Shown piece after piece: positions 1-8,889 of a stretch of DNA of 64,000 nucleotides. The notes under the pieces are model-generated. The model did no database searches and was not told the origin of the DNA. It was given only the letters and a program-made list of their open reading frames with translations. Source of the DNA: Candidatus Acidiflorens stordalenmirensis (lineage in GTDB: Bacteria > Acidobacteriota > Terriglobia > Terriglobales > Acidobacteriaceae); NCBI GenBank assembly GCA_003139995.1, contig PLIC01000230.1:1-64000 (forward strand). Direction: 5' to 3'. Within the stretch, counting starts at the first letter, position 1. The number at the start of each line of letters is the position of its first letter. Both the position numbers and the translations under genes were made by a program.

Positions 1-215
1 TCCTATAATGATCATTGTTCGGCTCCTCTCTCCCGAGCGCTCTTGGTTGGTTGGTAGCCACCAAAGTTTACTCGGGTCTAGGAGCCGACTTTGTCATGGA
101 ATCAATTGCGCTCAAAACCCGGTTGATGAGCGCTATCGGGATTTTGCGCCAACTACGGAATCAGCCCCGAACGCAGAACACACGACCATTTCCTTCGCCG
201 GTGCGGCTTGGCTAT

Positions 216-256
216 CAACAAATGCCCTCCCGTTCGGAACCGAGCGGAAGGGCATC
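216..256 (-). terminator. Probable intrinsic terminator of the 154-aa secreted protein gene
   Basis: Read on the minus strand, ATGCCCT pairs with AGGGCAT (arms 222-228 and 249-255) with further pairing inward, and is followed by TTTGTTG. It lies about 35 nt past the stop of the gene at 291-755. The remaining sequence from 1 to 215 shows no convincing gene. Confidence 0.55.
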
Positions 257-290
257 ACTGTTATAGGCAGCTCTCTCAGGAGAGATTCCG

Positions 291-755
291 CTACTGCTTG
301 TCGTACACCGTGGTGCTTTTGAACTTTTTGCCCTGCGGATCGGTTCCACTCGTTGTGACCGTGCGGGTCTTGCCATCCGCCGACACCACAACTCGGCCGG
401 TGATCGTAACCTCTCCGGTTTTCTTGACAGTGAACTCCAAGGTGCGATCATTAATCTGCTTGTACGACCGCGAATCTGAATTCGGATCGCCGGTGACGGG
501 ATAGTCTTTGCCATCGAGCTTACCCGTCCACTCGTTATGCGCGGGCTTCCCGTCGCTGTCAGTGCCATCGATCGCGACTTTTATGCTGTCACCCGCGGCC
601 ACAAAGACGACTGTGCTGTTCTTAGGCATCCCAGCAGCGAGCTTCGACTTGGCCTCATTCAGCGTCCAGATGCCCATCTGTGCGTCGCTGGCGAAACATA
701 CTGCCCCTGCTACAAAGCACAGCGCAAGAGTCAATACACTCGTTTTTGCTTTCAT
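291..755 (-). CDS. Secreted hypothetical protein (154 aa)
   Basis: The protein starts with a clear signal peptide (Lys residues, then LTLALCFVAGAVCFA, cleavage likely after CFA-S). The mature part of about 130 residues is rich in Lys, Asp and Thr and predicted mostly beta: it opens with GIWTLNEAKSKL and continues with alternating strands and charged turns. Small exported proteins beginning with a 'GtWkLNeaKSK' strand are common in Acidobacteria, where their function is unknown; that family assignment is from memory of the pattern. The gene stands alone with a hairpin terminator downstream. Its role cannot be inferred. Confidence 0.8.
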   Translation of the reverse strand: MKAKTSVLTLALCFVAGAVCFASDAQMGIWTLNEAKSKLAAGMPKNSTVVFVAAGDSIKVAIDGTDSDGKPAHNEWTGKLDGKDYPVTGDPNSDSRSYKQINDRTLEFTVKKTGEVTITGRVVVSADGKTRTVTTSGTDPQGKKFKSTTVYDKQ

Positions 756-989
756 GTCGCCTCCATTGCAAAAAATTGTGGGATTGGTTTACCGCGCGAA
801 TTCTAGTGCCGGCCGACACATTCTGCAACTCGCAATCCTCTCCAACGTCTATTCCGTTTCGCCTAGGTTGAAAGTTCCGGTTGGGACGACAGCCGCCGCT
901 CTCTGCCGCGCTTCGCCAGATCGTGCGACCTCGCGATCCAGCAATTTCGGCGTGGCAACTAAATAGTTGACGTAACCAGGCCATTACAC

Positions 990-1205
990 TCAAAACCCCT
1001 CAGGAGTGTGATTCAGCGGAAATGCCCTTTCGGCCTCGCGTTCAAACTTCTTCATCAGGTCCGGTCTATTGTTGCGCATCCACTTTAGAATCGCCTTTCG
1101 AACGTGGCACATACGCCTGTTATAGAGCGCAATAGTGTCAGGATGAGCTTTCCGATAGTCTACGGAAGCCTTTCGCCACTTCGCTTTTTGCTTCTCGGTG
1201 CTCAT
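990..1205 (-). CDS. Small basic hypothetical protein (71 aa)
   Basis: A 71-residue, strongly basic protein (EKQKAKWRKASVDYRKAHPD at the start, several Arg/Lys-Arg pairs, many aromatic residues). The ATG is preceded by GGAG with a short spacer, which supports this start. Composition and the KWRKASVDYRKAHP pattern suggest a nucleic-acid-binding helical protein, perhaps phage- or HNH-associated, but no domain is recognised. It is divergent from the small gene at 1339-1533. A short ORF such as this could be spurious. Confidence 0.5.
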   Translation of the reverse strand: MSTEKQKAKWRKASVDYRKAHPDTIALYNRRMCHVRKAILKWMRNNRPDLMKKFEREAERAFPLNHTPEGF

Positions 1206-1338
1206 CCTTCTCCAAAGAGGGGTTCAACTGCCATGTTTTACTTTCCTAGCTTATTGGAACGCGTTTGTTGGAGTCGAGGAGAATTTCGGGTATCCGTGCT
1301 ATCCTTCTCCGTCGCAACAACGAACTGAGGGGGCAAGC

Positions 1339-1533
1339 ATGATTGAGAACATTATTCGGGAAGTGAAAGCAGAAATACAAAGATTGAACCAGGTGGTGAG
1401 ATTGCTGGAGGGAACGAAGGCGACGAAGCAGGCGACGGCACCACGGCGGAAGATGTCGGCAGCGGGCCGGAGGCGGATCGCAGCGGCACAAAAAGCAAGG
1501 TGGGCAAAGGTACGGGCAGCAGCGAAAAAGTAA
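1339..1533 (+). CDS. Small histone-H1-like basic protein (64 aa)
   Basis: The ORF track starts at 1198, but the ATG at 1339 preceded by GAGGGGG fits better and gives 64 residues. The N-terminal half is a likely amphipathic coiled helix (IENIIREVKAEIQRLNQVVRLL). The C-terminal half is Lys/Arg/Ala rich, with MSAAGRRRIAAAQKARWAK. This C-terminal motif recurs in small acidobacterial proteins and resembles AT-hook or H1-like DNA-binding tails; binding to DNA is inferred. An excellent intrinsic terminator follows 15 nt after the stop, so the gene is probably monocistronic. Confidence 0.75.
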   Translation: MIENIIREVKAEIQRLNQVVRLLEGTKATKQATAPRRKMSAAGRRRIAAAQKARWAKVRAAAKK

Positions 1534-1547
1534 TTATTCTGGAAGTG

Positions 1548-1575
1548 AATGGCCCGCGAGAGCGGGCCATTGTTT
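1548..1575 (+). terminator. Intrinsic terminator of the H1-like gene
   Basis: AATGGCCCGC (1548-1557), loop GAGA, GCGGGCCATT (1562-1571), then TGTTT. The 10-bp stem is perfect with a 4-nt loop, directly downstream of the 64-aa gene. Confidence 0.85.
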
Positions 1576-1607
1576 ATGCTTGGAAATCAGGTCTACAGTC
1601 AGAACCG

Positions 1608-1629
1608 GGTCAATGAGTGCAATAGAGAT
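1608..1629 (+). repeat. Direct repeat, left copy flanking the kinase gene
   Basis: GGTCAATGAGTGCAATAGAG plus AT. A second copy with one mismatch lies just after the kinase gene at 4649-4670, about 3.04 kb away, so the pair brackets promoter plus gene. Confidence 0.7.
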
Positions 1630-1676
1630 GTTACAACAGCAATCCTCTTGAGCCACCACCAACTCCATGGCCTTCA

Positions 1677-1705
1677 TTGACTTGCCCGTTTCGCAGACGT
1701 AAGAT
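1677..1705 (+). promoter_or_regulatory. Sigma-70-like promoter of the Ser/Thr kinase gene
   Basis: TTGACT (1677-1682), 17-nt spacer, TAAGAT (1700-1705). The start point would fall at about 1712-1714, the first base of the GTG codon, so the mRNA would be leaderless. No Shine-Dalgarno sequence is present between the -10 box and the GTG. Confidence 0.6.
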
Positions 1706-1713
1706 TCGCGCCA

Positions 1714-4551
1714 GTGATCGGGCAAACCATTTCGCACTACCGAATCGTCGAGAAGCTCGGCGGTGGCGGCATGGGCGTGGTCTATAAGGCTGAGGATGTC
1801 AAACTCGATCGCTTCGTCGCCCTCAAGTTCTTGCCCGACGAGGTTGCCAAAGACCCGAAGGCACTCAGCCGCTTCCAGCGCGAAGCCAAGGCCGCTTCTG
1901 CCCTGAACCATCCCAACATCTGCACGATCCACGAAATTGACGACCAGCACGGCGAAGCGTTCATCGTCATGGAGTTTCTGGACGGGCTGACGCTGAAGCA
2001 CCGCATTGCAGGTCGTCCGCTGGAAATTGAAACTCTGCTGTCGCTCGGAATCGAGATCGCCGATGCACTCGACGCCGCGCACTTCAAGGGGATCGTTCAT
2101 CGCGACATCAAGCCTGCCAATATCTTCGTGACCAAGCGCGGACACGCGAAGATTCTCGATTTCGGTTTGGCGAAAGTCGTGACTGCAACGAGTTCTGCGA
2201 GCCAAATAGCAGCGGCCAGCACACAGACCGGATCGATGGACGAACAACACTTGACCAGTCCGGGGACGGCGTTGGGGACGGTTGCTTATATGTCCCCGGA
2301 GCAGGTGCGAGGGAAGGAACTCGATGCTCGCACGGACCTGTTCTCGTTTGGTGCTGTGCTGTACGAGATGTGTACTGGCACCTTGCCGTTTCGAGGCGAC
2401 ACTTCGGCGTTGATTTTCAACGCTATTCTGGAACGCGCTCCCGTAGCTCCTGTGCGGCTGAATCCCGATGTGCCGCCCAAGCTGGAAGAGATCCTCAACA
2501 AGGCTCTGGAGAAAGACCGTAATCTGCGCTACCAGCACGCCGGCGACATGCGAACGGATTTGCAACGGCTCAAGCGGGACACGGAGAGCGGACGGAGTGC
2601 GGCGGCAGAAGCTCCTGCGGTTCGGGTTGCGAAGCTCTGGAAAATTGCGGTTCCCGTCCTGCTTGTCGTCTTTCTCGTAGCGGGCGGGCTTTACTATCGT
2701 TCGCATCAGCAAAGCAATCGCCTGACCGAGAAAGACACCATCGTCCTTTCCGACTTCGACAACAAGACGGGCGATGCGATCTTCGATGACACGCTGAAGC
2801 AGGGACTGTCGGTACAGCTTGAGCAATCGCCGTTTCTCGCTCTGGTGTCCGAGCGCAGGGTAAATGAGACCTTGAAGCTGATGGGACGTCCCGCCGGTGA
2901 CCGGTTGACGCCGGAGGTCACACATGATGTCTGCCTTCGCACGGGCAGCAAGGTGATGCTGACGGGCTCCATTGCCAGTCTGGGCAGCCAGTACGTGATT
3001 GGCCTGAAGGCGGTGAACTGCAACACGGGGGACGTGCTGGCGGAAGCGCAGGAGCAGGCGACGGGCAAGGAAGCGGTGCTCAAGGCTCTGGACAATGCGG
3101 CAGTCAGTTTGCGGGGCAAGCTGGGCGAGTCGCTCGTCTCGGTGCAGAAATACGCCACGCCGGTGGAGGAAGCAACCACGCCATCGCTGGAGGCGCTGAA
3201 AGCCTACAGTCTGGGGGTGAAGACCAACTATGCGAAAGGGAACACACCCGCTCTGCCCTTCTTCCAACGGGCGGTGGACCTTGATCCGAATTTTGCCATG
3301 GCCTACTCGTGGATGGCGGGTATCTACGTGAGCCTAAACGAAGCGGGGCGAGGGGCTGAAAATGCACGCAAGGCTTTCGCGCTGCGGGAGAAGGTGAGCG
3401 AACAGGAACGGTTCGCCATCGAGGGGAACTACTACATTAGCGCGACGGGAGAACTGGAGAAGGCGGCGCAGACCTTTGAACAGTGGCAGCAGACCTACCC
3501 AAGAGACGACTTTCCTTACTTGGGGCTGGGATTCGTTTCCGCCGCTCTGGGAAACTGGGAAAAGGCATTGGAGGAACATCGAGCGGCGCTGCGCCTGGAT
3601 CCAAATAATGGGATCAACTATGTCAACCTCGGCTACGCCTACATAAGCCTCAACCGGCTGGATGAAGCGGAGGCGGTGTTCAAGCAGATGGAGGACCACA
3701 AGCTGGAGAACGAGATGCTGCTCTGGAACCGCTACTTCCTGGCTTTTCTGAAGGGCGATGCGGCGCAGATGGCGCAGTTGGTCTCAGCTGCCATGGGCAA
3801 GCCGGGCTCGGAAGACCTGTTGCTGGCCGAGCAAGCGGACACGGAAGGCTGGTACGGCAAGCTGAAGAACGCGCACGAGCTGACCCGGCGGGCGATGGAT
3901 TCAGCCCAGCGCAACGACGCCAAGGAAGCAGCGGCAGGCTATCAGGCAGAGGCGACGCTGCGCGAGGTGGAAGCGGGAAACCGGGAGCAGGCGCGTGCCG
4001 AAGCCCATGCGGCTTTGAAGCTGGCCCCGAACCGCGATGTGCGAGTGATTGTGGCGCTGGCCCTGGCGCGGGCAGGCGATACGGCAGGGGCGGAGAAGCT
4101 GGCGGCCCAACTCGACAAGGCCTTCCCGCTGGATACGGTGGTGCAGAGGTATTGGCTGCCCACGATCAAGGCGGCGGTCGCCCTGGAACGCCAAGACCCG
4201 AACCGGGCCATCGAACTATTGAAGATGGCGAGCACGATCGAACTTGCCTCACCAACGAACTTGTCTGTAGTCCTGTGCCCGGTTTATTTGCGTGGGGAAG
4301 CTTATCTCATGCTCCACGACGGCACCCACGCGGCAGCAGAATTTCAGAAATTCATCGACCGCCGAGGAGTGGTGATGAACTTTCCCTGGGGCGCTCTGGC
4401 TCGCCTCGGGCTCGCTCGCGCTTATGCCGTGCAGGGGAACACGGTGAAAGCCCGCGTCGCCTACAAAGATTTCCTGACTCTGTGGAAAGACGCCGACCCC
4501 GACATCCCCATCCTGAAGGAAGCCAAGGCGGAGTACGCGAAGATGCAGTAG
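1714..4551 (+). CDS. Serine/threonine protein kinase with TPR sensor region
   Basis: This is a transmembrane PknB-type Hanks kinase. The kinase domain (about residues 9-288) has the glycine loop GGGGMG (16-21), the VALKF lysine (38), HRD (129-131), DFG (149-151) and SPEQ (194-197), so it should be active. One membrane span follows at about 311-328. Outside it is a domain that starts [11 protein letters not shown] and resembles the TolB/FlgO-like domain often found in acidobacterial kinases, and then TPR-like helices to the end (for example [19 protein letters not shown]). The start is GTG because [16 protein letters not shown] is the usual N-terminus of this family. The promoter predicts a leaderless message. 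The gene is a single unit flanked by direct repeats; its substrates are unknown. Confidence 0.93.
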   Translation: MIGQTISHYRIVEKLGGGGMGVVYKAEDVKLDRFVALKFLPDEVAKDPKALSRFQREAKAASALNHPNICTIHEIDDQHGEAFIVMEFLDGLTLKHRIAGRPLEIETLLSLGIEIADALDAAHFKGIVHRDIKPANIFVTKRGHAKILDFGLAKVVTATSSASQIAAASTQTGSMDEQHLTSPGTALGTVAYMSPEQVRGKELDARTDLFSFGAVLYEMCTGTLPFRGDTSALIFNAILERAPVAPVRLNPDVPPKLEEILNKALEKDRNLRYQHAGDMRTDLQRLKRDTESGRSAAAEAPAVRVAKLWKIAVPVLLVVFLVAGGLYYRSHQQSNRLTEKDTIVLSDFDNKTGDAIFDDTLKQGLSVQLEQSPFLALVSERRVNETLKLMGRPAGDRLTPEVTHDVCLRTGSKVMLTGSIASLGSQYVIGLKAVNCNTGDVLAEAQEQATGKEAVLKALDNAAVSLRGKLGESLVSVQKYATPVEEATTPSLEALKAYSLGVKTNYAKGNTPALPFFQRAVDLDPNFAMAYSWMAGIYVSLNEAGRGAENARKAFALREKVSEQERFAIEGNYYISATGELEKAAQTFEQWQQTYPRDDFPYLGLGFVSAALGNWEKALEEHRAALRLDPNNGINYVNLGYAYISLNRLDEAEAVFKQMEDHKLENEMLLWNRYFLAFLKGDAAQMAQLVSAAMGKPGSEDLLLAEQADTEGWYGKLKNAHELTRRAMDSAQRNDAKEAAAGYQAEATLREVEAGNREQARAEAHAALKLAPNRDVRVIVALALARAGDTAGAEKLAAQLDKAFPLDTVVQRYWLPTIKAAVALERQDPNRAIELLKMASTIELASPTNLSVVLCPVYLRGEAYLMLHDGTHAAAEFQKFIDRRGVVMNFPWGALARLGLARAYAVQGNTVKARVAYKDFLTLWKDADPDIPILKEAKAEYAKMQ

Positions 4552-4648
4552 CAGCGTGGCGATCTTTCAACCATGCCTGACCTGCTCGCACAAGAATTGT
4601 CAACTGACGTTATCAGGCATTATCACTCATTGAGAATTGCTGACCCAA

Positions 4649-4670
4649 GGTCAATGAGTGAAATAGAGAT
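4649..4670 (+). repeat. Direct repeat, right copy flanking the kinase gene
   Basis: GGTCAATGAGTGAAATAGAG plus AT, matching 1608-1629 at 21 of 22 positions. An inverted partial copy (CACTCATTGAG) lies at about 4625-4635. Confidence 0.7.
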
Positions 4671-4685
4671 TTATCGTCAACCACC

Positions 4686-5285
4686 CTACGGTTCGCTCGT
4701 TTGAGACCCCTTAGCCTCTCGCTTCCGCGCCAATGCACGAAGTCCCAGAAAGCCGAAGAAATACATCACTGCTTGAAATATCGCCACAGCACCCATCTCC
4801 CGATAATAGCCGGTGAATAATCCCGCGACCGGAATGACCAGCATGAAGAAGGACACTACTCGCAGCGTGTTCGGAGTCATCAGGCCACCCTTGCGTTTGC
4901 GCCCTGTCAATAAACGAAAGCACTTTTCGAGTACCCATAGGCAGCCGAGCAACAGGACAAGCCCGACGACGACCGCCAGAACTGGGCTCTGTTTGTTGGG
5001 CACGAGCAACAGCGAGAGCGAAGCAAGTCCGCAGAGCAGCGTGAACAATCCGAGAACCAATCCAACAGGCACTTGGATCCACCGAGGGAGTTCCCTCTCT
5101 TGATGCCGAAACTGCGGCAGTTCATAGCGCGTCTTGAAGTCTGTCAGCGACATCCGCGACCGTAACGCACCTGCGATGTCCCGGAATTCCTGCGAGAAAC
5201 TTTGCAGGTCGGCTGGACGAGGTTCCGACCTAAATAGCGAACGACCTGTGTAGTGGATGAGGTCGTCGTGGATGTACGCTAGCAA
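4686..5285 (-). CDS. Integral membrane hypothetical protein (start uncertain)
   Basis: The C-terminal 150 residues contain four hydrophobic segments (VPVGLVLGLFTLLCGLASLSLLL; VLAVVVGLVLLLGCLWVL; VVSFFMLVIPVAGLF; AVAIFQAVMYFFGFLGL) and end in a charged tail. Before them is a soluble helical stretch (about DLIHYTGRSL to TRYELPQF). The ORF runs back to 5513, but that part is the antisense of the methyltransferase motif I region and is not credible as protein. No ATG exists between 5285 and 5153; a TTG at 5285 or 5297, or the ATG at 5153, are the options. The gene is divergent from, and may overlap, the methyltransferase gene. Family not recognised. Confidence 0.6.
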   Translation of the reverse strand: MLAYIHDDLIHYTGRSLFRSEPRPADLQSFSQEFRDIAGALRSRMSLTDFKTRYELPQFRHQERELPRWIQVPVGLVLGLFTLLCGLASLSLLLVPNKQSPVLAVVVGLVLLLGCLWVLEKCFRLLTGRKRKGGLMTPNTLRVVSFFMLVIPVAGLFTGYYREMGAVAIFQAVMYFFGFLGLRALARKREAKGSQTSEP

Positions 5286-6474
5286 CTCGTCATTCAGGTT
5301 TCCTGCGCGTATGGCTCCAGGAATTGCGCTCGAAGCCCTGGGCGACGGTGAGGGTACTCTTCGAGTTTTGGACCCGATGGCGGGCTCGGGCACAGTGCTC
5401 GCGGTCGCACGTGCAAATGGGCACCGGGCTTTCGGCGTTGACCTAGATCCTCTCGCCGTTCTTTTGGCCGACGTTTGGACACGAACAGTCAATACAGAAC
5501 GAATACGGAGCAAGGCATCTGAGATTTTGCACCGAGCGAAAAAGGCTTTTGATATACTCCCCGCCGGCCAGGCCTATCCTGCCGGCAGTGATGATGAGAC
5601 CCGTGATTTCATCCGGTATTGGTTCGACGATTACGCGCGCCGTCAGTTGGCGGCTCTCTCCGCCGCCATCAGCCGGCTTCATGATGACTCCACTCGTAAA
5701 GTTCTCTGGTGCGCGCTCTCTCGTCTCATCATAACTAAGACGGCAGGGGCATCATTGGCGATGGATTTGTCGCATAGTCGTCCTCATCGACAGTTTACTC
5801 GCGCGCCCGTCAAGCCCTTTAATCGGTTCATTGCGGCGGTGGAGACGATAATAGCCAACTGCCCACAATCGGGTTCGGGGGCAGTTGGACCCGCTACCGT
5901 GGTGAAGCGAGGTGATGCCCGAAGACTGGAAATAGAAAGCGAATCCATCGATCTGGTGCTGACTTCGCCTCCGTACCTCAACGCAATCGATTACATGAGA
6001 TGCAGTAAATTCTCGCTCGTGTGGATGGGGTACAACGTGGATGAGATTCGCCAGATTCGAGGGAAAAGCGTCGGTGCCGAGGTAGCGTCCCAGCAGGCAT
6101 TGGAATCCGATTGGGTGAAATCCGTTATCAAGGAGCTTAACCTCAATCCCGCACTCTCTAGCCGCGACCATGCTCTCTTAGCCAGATACGCGTGGGATAT
6201 GGGACAGGCCCTCGGGGAGGCATCGCGTGTCTTGCGGCGACGCGGACGGGCCGTCTACGTTGTGGGCGACTCCATGAGCAGGGGAACTTTCATACGCAAT
6301 TCGATGATTGTCACTCTCGTTGCGCAACAACATGGGCTCTCGCTCGTCTCGTGGCAATCTAGATCTTTGCCTGCTAACCGCCGGTATCTGCCGCCGCCAA
6401 AGCGAATGGTATCGAGTGACGCGATGGATGCCCGCATGCGCAGGGAAGTTGTTATTGCGTTCAACAAGCCCTAG
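5257..6474 (+). CDS. Site-specific DNA methyltransferase (N4-cytosine or N6-adenine)
   Basis: This is an AdoMet-dependent amino-methyltransferase acting on DNA. Motif I is LDPMAGSGTVL (about 38-48), followed by the acidic strand VDLDP. The catalytic motif IV is LTSPPYLNAIDY (235-246); TSPPY is the form usual for N4-cytosine enzymes. About 190 residues between motifs I and IV could hold target recognition. VYVVGDS near the C-terminus fits a later strand of the fold. FPARMAP before motif I matches the N-terminus of related enzymes, so a start at 5257 or 5272 is preferred to the ATG at 5311. A PLD-fold protein gene lies convergently just downstream. A restriction-modification pairing is possible but not shown. 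Confidence 0.85.
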   Translation: MRSSWMYASNSSFRFPARMAPGIALEALGDGEGTLRVLDPMAGSGTVLAVARANGHRAFGVDLDPLAVLLADVWTRTVNTERIRSKASEILHRAKKAFDILPAGQAYPAGSDDETRDFIRYWFDDYARRQLAALSAAISRLHDDSTRKVLWCALSRLIITKTAGASLAMDLSHSRPHRQFTRAPVKPFNRFIAAVETIIANCPQSGSGAVGPATVVKRGDARRLEIESESIDLVLTSPPYLNAIDYMRCSKFSLVWMGYNVDEIRQIRGKSVGAEVASQQALESDWVKSVIKELNLNPALSSRDHALLARYAWDMGQALGEASRVLRRRGRAVYVVGDSMSRGTFIRNSMIVTLVAQQHGLSLVSWQSRSLPANRRYLPPPKRMVSSDAMDARMRREVVIAFNKP

Positions 6475-6562
6475 CCGCCAAAAAAAACATGACGCAAATC
6501 ACCAGAGCCAGAAAGTTCTCAGTAATTGCTTACCGCTTCAGAGCCGCGTACCCTTTCGCACA

Positions 6563-7723
6563 TCAGTGTTTCAGCAGCCCACGGTCACGAGCCCACACAA
6601 ATATACCGCCATCCAATTCAGCCAGGTTGCGCGCACCGGCTGGATGATGATCCCGAACGACAATCCGGAGCGTCCGAGCCAGTTCCGTATACCGCTGACC
6701 TTCTGTCGTCCCTCGGCGCCACCGCAGCTTGATCGCTGATAACCATTTCTTCACAGGCTTATTCATCATCGGATACTGCTCAGGAAAATAGTGACATAAC
6801 ATCTCGCTCAACCACGCACCGCGCGTTGGGTTTTTGAGTTTAGCCAGGTGGTCAATTTCCTCGCTTACGATCTGATCCAACTGCGGAATGGATGAAGACG
6901 ATCTCCACTCGTCAAGAATCCTGCTAAGGGCACCACAAGACTCTTCCCATTTTGCAGACTTGCCCCTCATCTCAAGGCCCTTGCCCTGCAATCGTGATTT
7001 GTGGTCTGCCCAAAGCTCCCAGAAGACCCGCCAAAACTCGTCACGGCTGATCTTCTTTTGTGAACAGCGACGTGCTGCCACACGTATTTTTTCGCCAATT
7101 TGTCCAAAAGCGGCTTGTCGTTGGCGTTTCTCACGCACCCTGTCCTCGGAATCTGCGCCATGGGGCAAATCGGACGGCTTTATTCTAAGAACACTGATAT
7201 CTGTGCCTTTTCCCCTCCGAAACACGGGCGCCTCTTTGTAGTGATTGTTAATCCAATCCTCACTGACCGAAGTTGCGACGACCGAAGTGAGCCACTTCCG
7301 GAGCTGATCAAATTCATGGGAGCCAATCTGCAAGAGTACGTTCGCTTCGTAGTTAATTGAGAAGCCAGCCTTCGATAAGTTCGATGACCCAATGATGCAG
7401 TAGTATTTCCCGGAGCGGGCCTTCCACGCCACTACTTTGGGGTGGAAATCGACACTATGAGGGACGGCTCCAAAAGAGAAAGAAACGCCACGTTTTGGCA
7501 TCCAACGTAGAACGTTCAGCATGGCCGCCTTCCGTGTCAGCCCGAAGTTAGTACCGACGACAAAAGTCACGCGCTTGCATGCCGAGCCGAGCTTATGGGT
7601 AACATCCCAATCTGTCAGATACGCCGACGCTATATAGAGTTCCTCCGCCTCCTTTAGCGCCTGATTGTATGCATCCCGAAGCTCAGTACTCTGTTTGACA
7701 TTCGGGCTAAGAAGAATTTGCAT
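6563..7723 (-). CDS. PLD-superfamily protein, probable nuclease
   Basis: A 386-aa protein with one phospholipase-D half-site: HPK at 94-96 (VDFHPKVVAW) followed by IIGSSNLSKAG (110-120), the H-x-K plus S-S-N arrangement of the family. PLD-fold nucleases of the BfiI/NgoFVII kind and of several phage-defence operons work as dimers with one such motif per chain, which would fit here. The C-terminal part contains YFPEQYPMMNKPVKKWL, similar to a segment in some restriction-associated proteins (recollection, not tested). The ATG at 7723 with GGGGAG before it is preferred over the TTG at 7738. It converges on the methyltransferase gene. Confidence 0.75.
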   Translation of the reverse strand: MQILLSPNVKQSTELRDAYNQALKEAEELYIASAYLTDWDVTHKLGSACKRVTFVVGTNFGLTRKAAMLNVLRWMPKRGVSFSFGAVPHSVDFHPKVVAWKARSGKYYCIIGSSNLSKAGFSINYEANVLLQIGSHEFDQLRKWLTSVVATSVSEDWINNHYKEAPVFRRGKGTDISVLRIKPSDLPHGADSEDRVREKRQRQAAFGQIGEKIRVAARRCSQKKISRDEFWRVFWELWADHKSRLQGKGLEMRGKSAKWEESCGALSRILDEWRSSSSIPQLDQIVSEEIDHLAKLKNPTRGAWLSEMLCHYFPEQYPMMNKPVKKWLSAIKLRWRRGTTEGQRYTELARTLRIVVRDHHPAGARNLAELDGGIFVWARDRGLLKH

Positions 7724-7734
7724 GACACTCCCCG

Positions 7735-7949
7735 TCAAACCCCAATCCTCTCTACTTCTCTCACACTCACATCATCGTTGCGCCGGTCATGAAGCCCCGT
7801 CCTTTTCGCGTTCGAGTGACCGGCCATCTTCTGCGCGACCTCCACGCGCCCCTCGTTGGTGGGTAATCCGTGATGCCGATGGCGCGGAAGGTCTGGCACC
7901 CTATCGGAACTTCAATGTCCGCATCATACTCTGTGGCGCGAGTAGCGCC
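7735..7949 (-). pseudogene. Tyrosine recombinase (integrase) C-terminal remnant
   Basis: Translating the minus strand gives ADIEVPIGCQTFRAIGITDY and then, after a one-base frameshift, TNEGRVEVAQKMAGHSNAKR, TGLHDRRNDDVSVREVERIG, then V and a stop. This matches the end of XerC/D-like phage integrases (the box-II 'HTFRATGITAYL' and 'MAGHsnakTTgLYDRR' region). The position of the catalytic tyrosine is a histidine (GLHDRR). An in-frame TAG precedes the fragment at 7950-7952. It is therefore dead: no N-terminal part, frameshifted and without the nucleophile. It fills the gap between the PLD gene and abiEii and marks the area as an old integrated element. Confidence 0.7.
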
Positions 7950-7988
7950 CTAGAAGGCCTTTTCCGTTCAAAGCAAAATCCGCTCCCA

Positions 7989-8888
7989 TCAACCTCTCCC
8001 AAGCTCCGTGCGCAGCCTGTCCCATAGCGCTTGCTCGCGCTGATACTGGTCGCGGGCCAGTGCTCGCTCATCCTCTGTCAGGTCCGCGAGAAATCCGAAC
8101 CCTCTGACGCAATCGGCAGTAATCCTCTCGCGGTCGATGGCGACCGCGCGGTTGAGGAGTTGGCGGAGGTCATCCCAGTCGAAATCCCTGCCGTCCTGGA
8201 ACTTCTGCATCAGCCGCGCCGGATCGAAAGTATCGCGCGCCTGCCAAAGTTTCAGCACCACGAGACGCCGGATGAGCGCCTGGTCGAGCGGCCGCGTGGC
8301 GAACACGCCGAGATCGTAAATGTCGCGCGCCTTGTTCCGCTGAGAGCAGGCGCGGATTTTTTCGGCGAGGATTTCCGGCAGCGCAAGGCAGACAATTTCG
8401 GCTGGCGCGAAAGACAGAAACCTGAAATAACTCTGCTCGATCTGCGCCCGGCGCTCCGTCGGCAGCGTCGGCGTTTCGCGACGGCTGATCTGGAGCTTGA
8501 TTTCGCTGCCACCCTGATTCCAGTCATGAGAGTAGGTCGGATTGACGCCCCAGGACAGACCGTCCTGCGTTTCATAGTAGCTATCGTCGGGAATGCCAAA
8601 TTGGATTCCGTGATAGACCTGCTCGAACGCCGCCATCATGTCGAGGATGATTTCCTCGTGATCGTGCTCCTCGATGCTCGTGAAATCCAGATCGGTCGAA
8701 AATCGTCCATGTCCCCCGATGAACATTTTCCGCAGGCAGGTCCCGCCCTTGAAGGCCAGCCTGTCCAGAATGCCACGCTCGGACAGAAGCTGAAGCAGGA
8801 ACGTCAGCACCACTTCCTTTTCCGCGATCATGATGTCGCGCAGGCCGGATTCGTTGGAGTAACGCTGTACCTGCGCTTGTGTAAGCAT
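7989..8888 (-). CDS. abiEii: AbiEii family toxin, nucleotidyltransferase
   Basis: A 299-aa toxin of a type IV toxin-antitoxin/abortive infection pair. The family motifs are visible: FKGGTCLRK at 46-54 and the nucleotidyltransferase signature RFSTDLDF at 62-69. RDIYDLGVF towards the C-terminus is the fourth conserved motif. AbiEii proteins are DNA polymerase-beta-like nucleotidyltransferases that halt growth on phage infection. The ORF track extends the frame upstream into abiEi, but the ATG at 8888 is one nucleotide after the abiEi stop codon, the normal arrangement of this bicistronic operon. All catalytic motifs are present, so the gene looks intact. Confidence 0.92.
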   Translation of the reverse strand: MLTQAQVQRYSNESGLRDIMIAEKEVVLTFLLQLLSERGILDRLAFKGGTCLRKMFIGGHGRFSTDLDFTSIEEHDHEEIILDMMAAFEQVYHGIQFGIPDDSYYETQDGLSWGVNPTYSHDWNQGGSEIKLQISRRETPTLPTERRAQIEQSYFRFLSFAPAEIVCLALPEILAEKIRACSQRNKARDIYDLGVFATRPLDQALIRRLVVLKLWQARDTFDPARLMQKFQDGRDFDWDDLRQLLNRAVAIDRERITADCVRGFGFLADLTEDERALARDQYQREQALWDRLRTELGRG

Positions 8889-8889
8889 T

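Noticed and set aside
1534-3267. 577-aa minus-strand ORF
   Set aside because: It is the antisense of the kinase gene, Arg/His/Gln rich with no domain, and would run through the hairpin terminator at 1548.
5257-7723. Complete two-gene restriction-modification system
   Set aside because: Methyltransferase and PLD-fold gene converge rather than form an operon, and the nuclease role is only suggested by the fold, so I list them separately.
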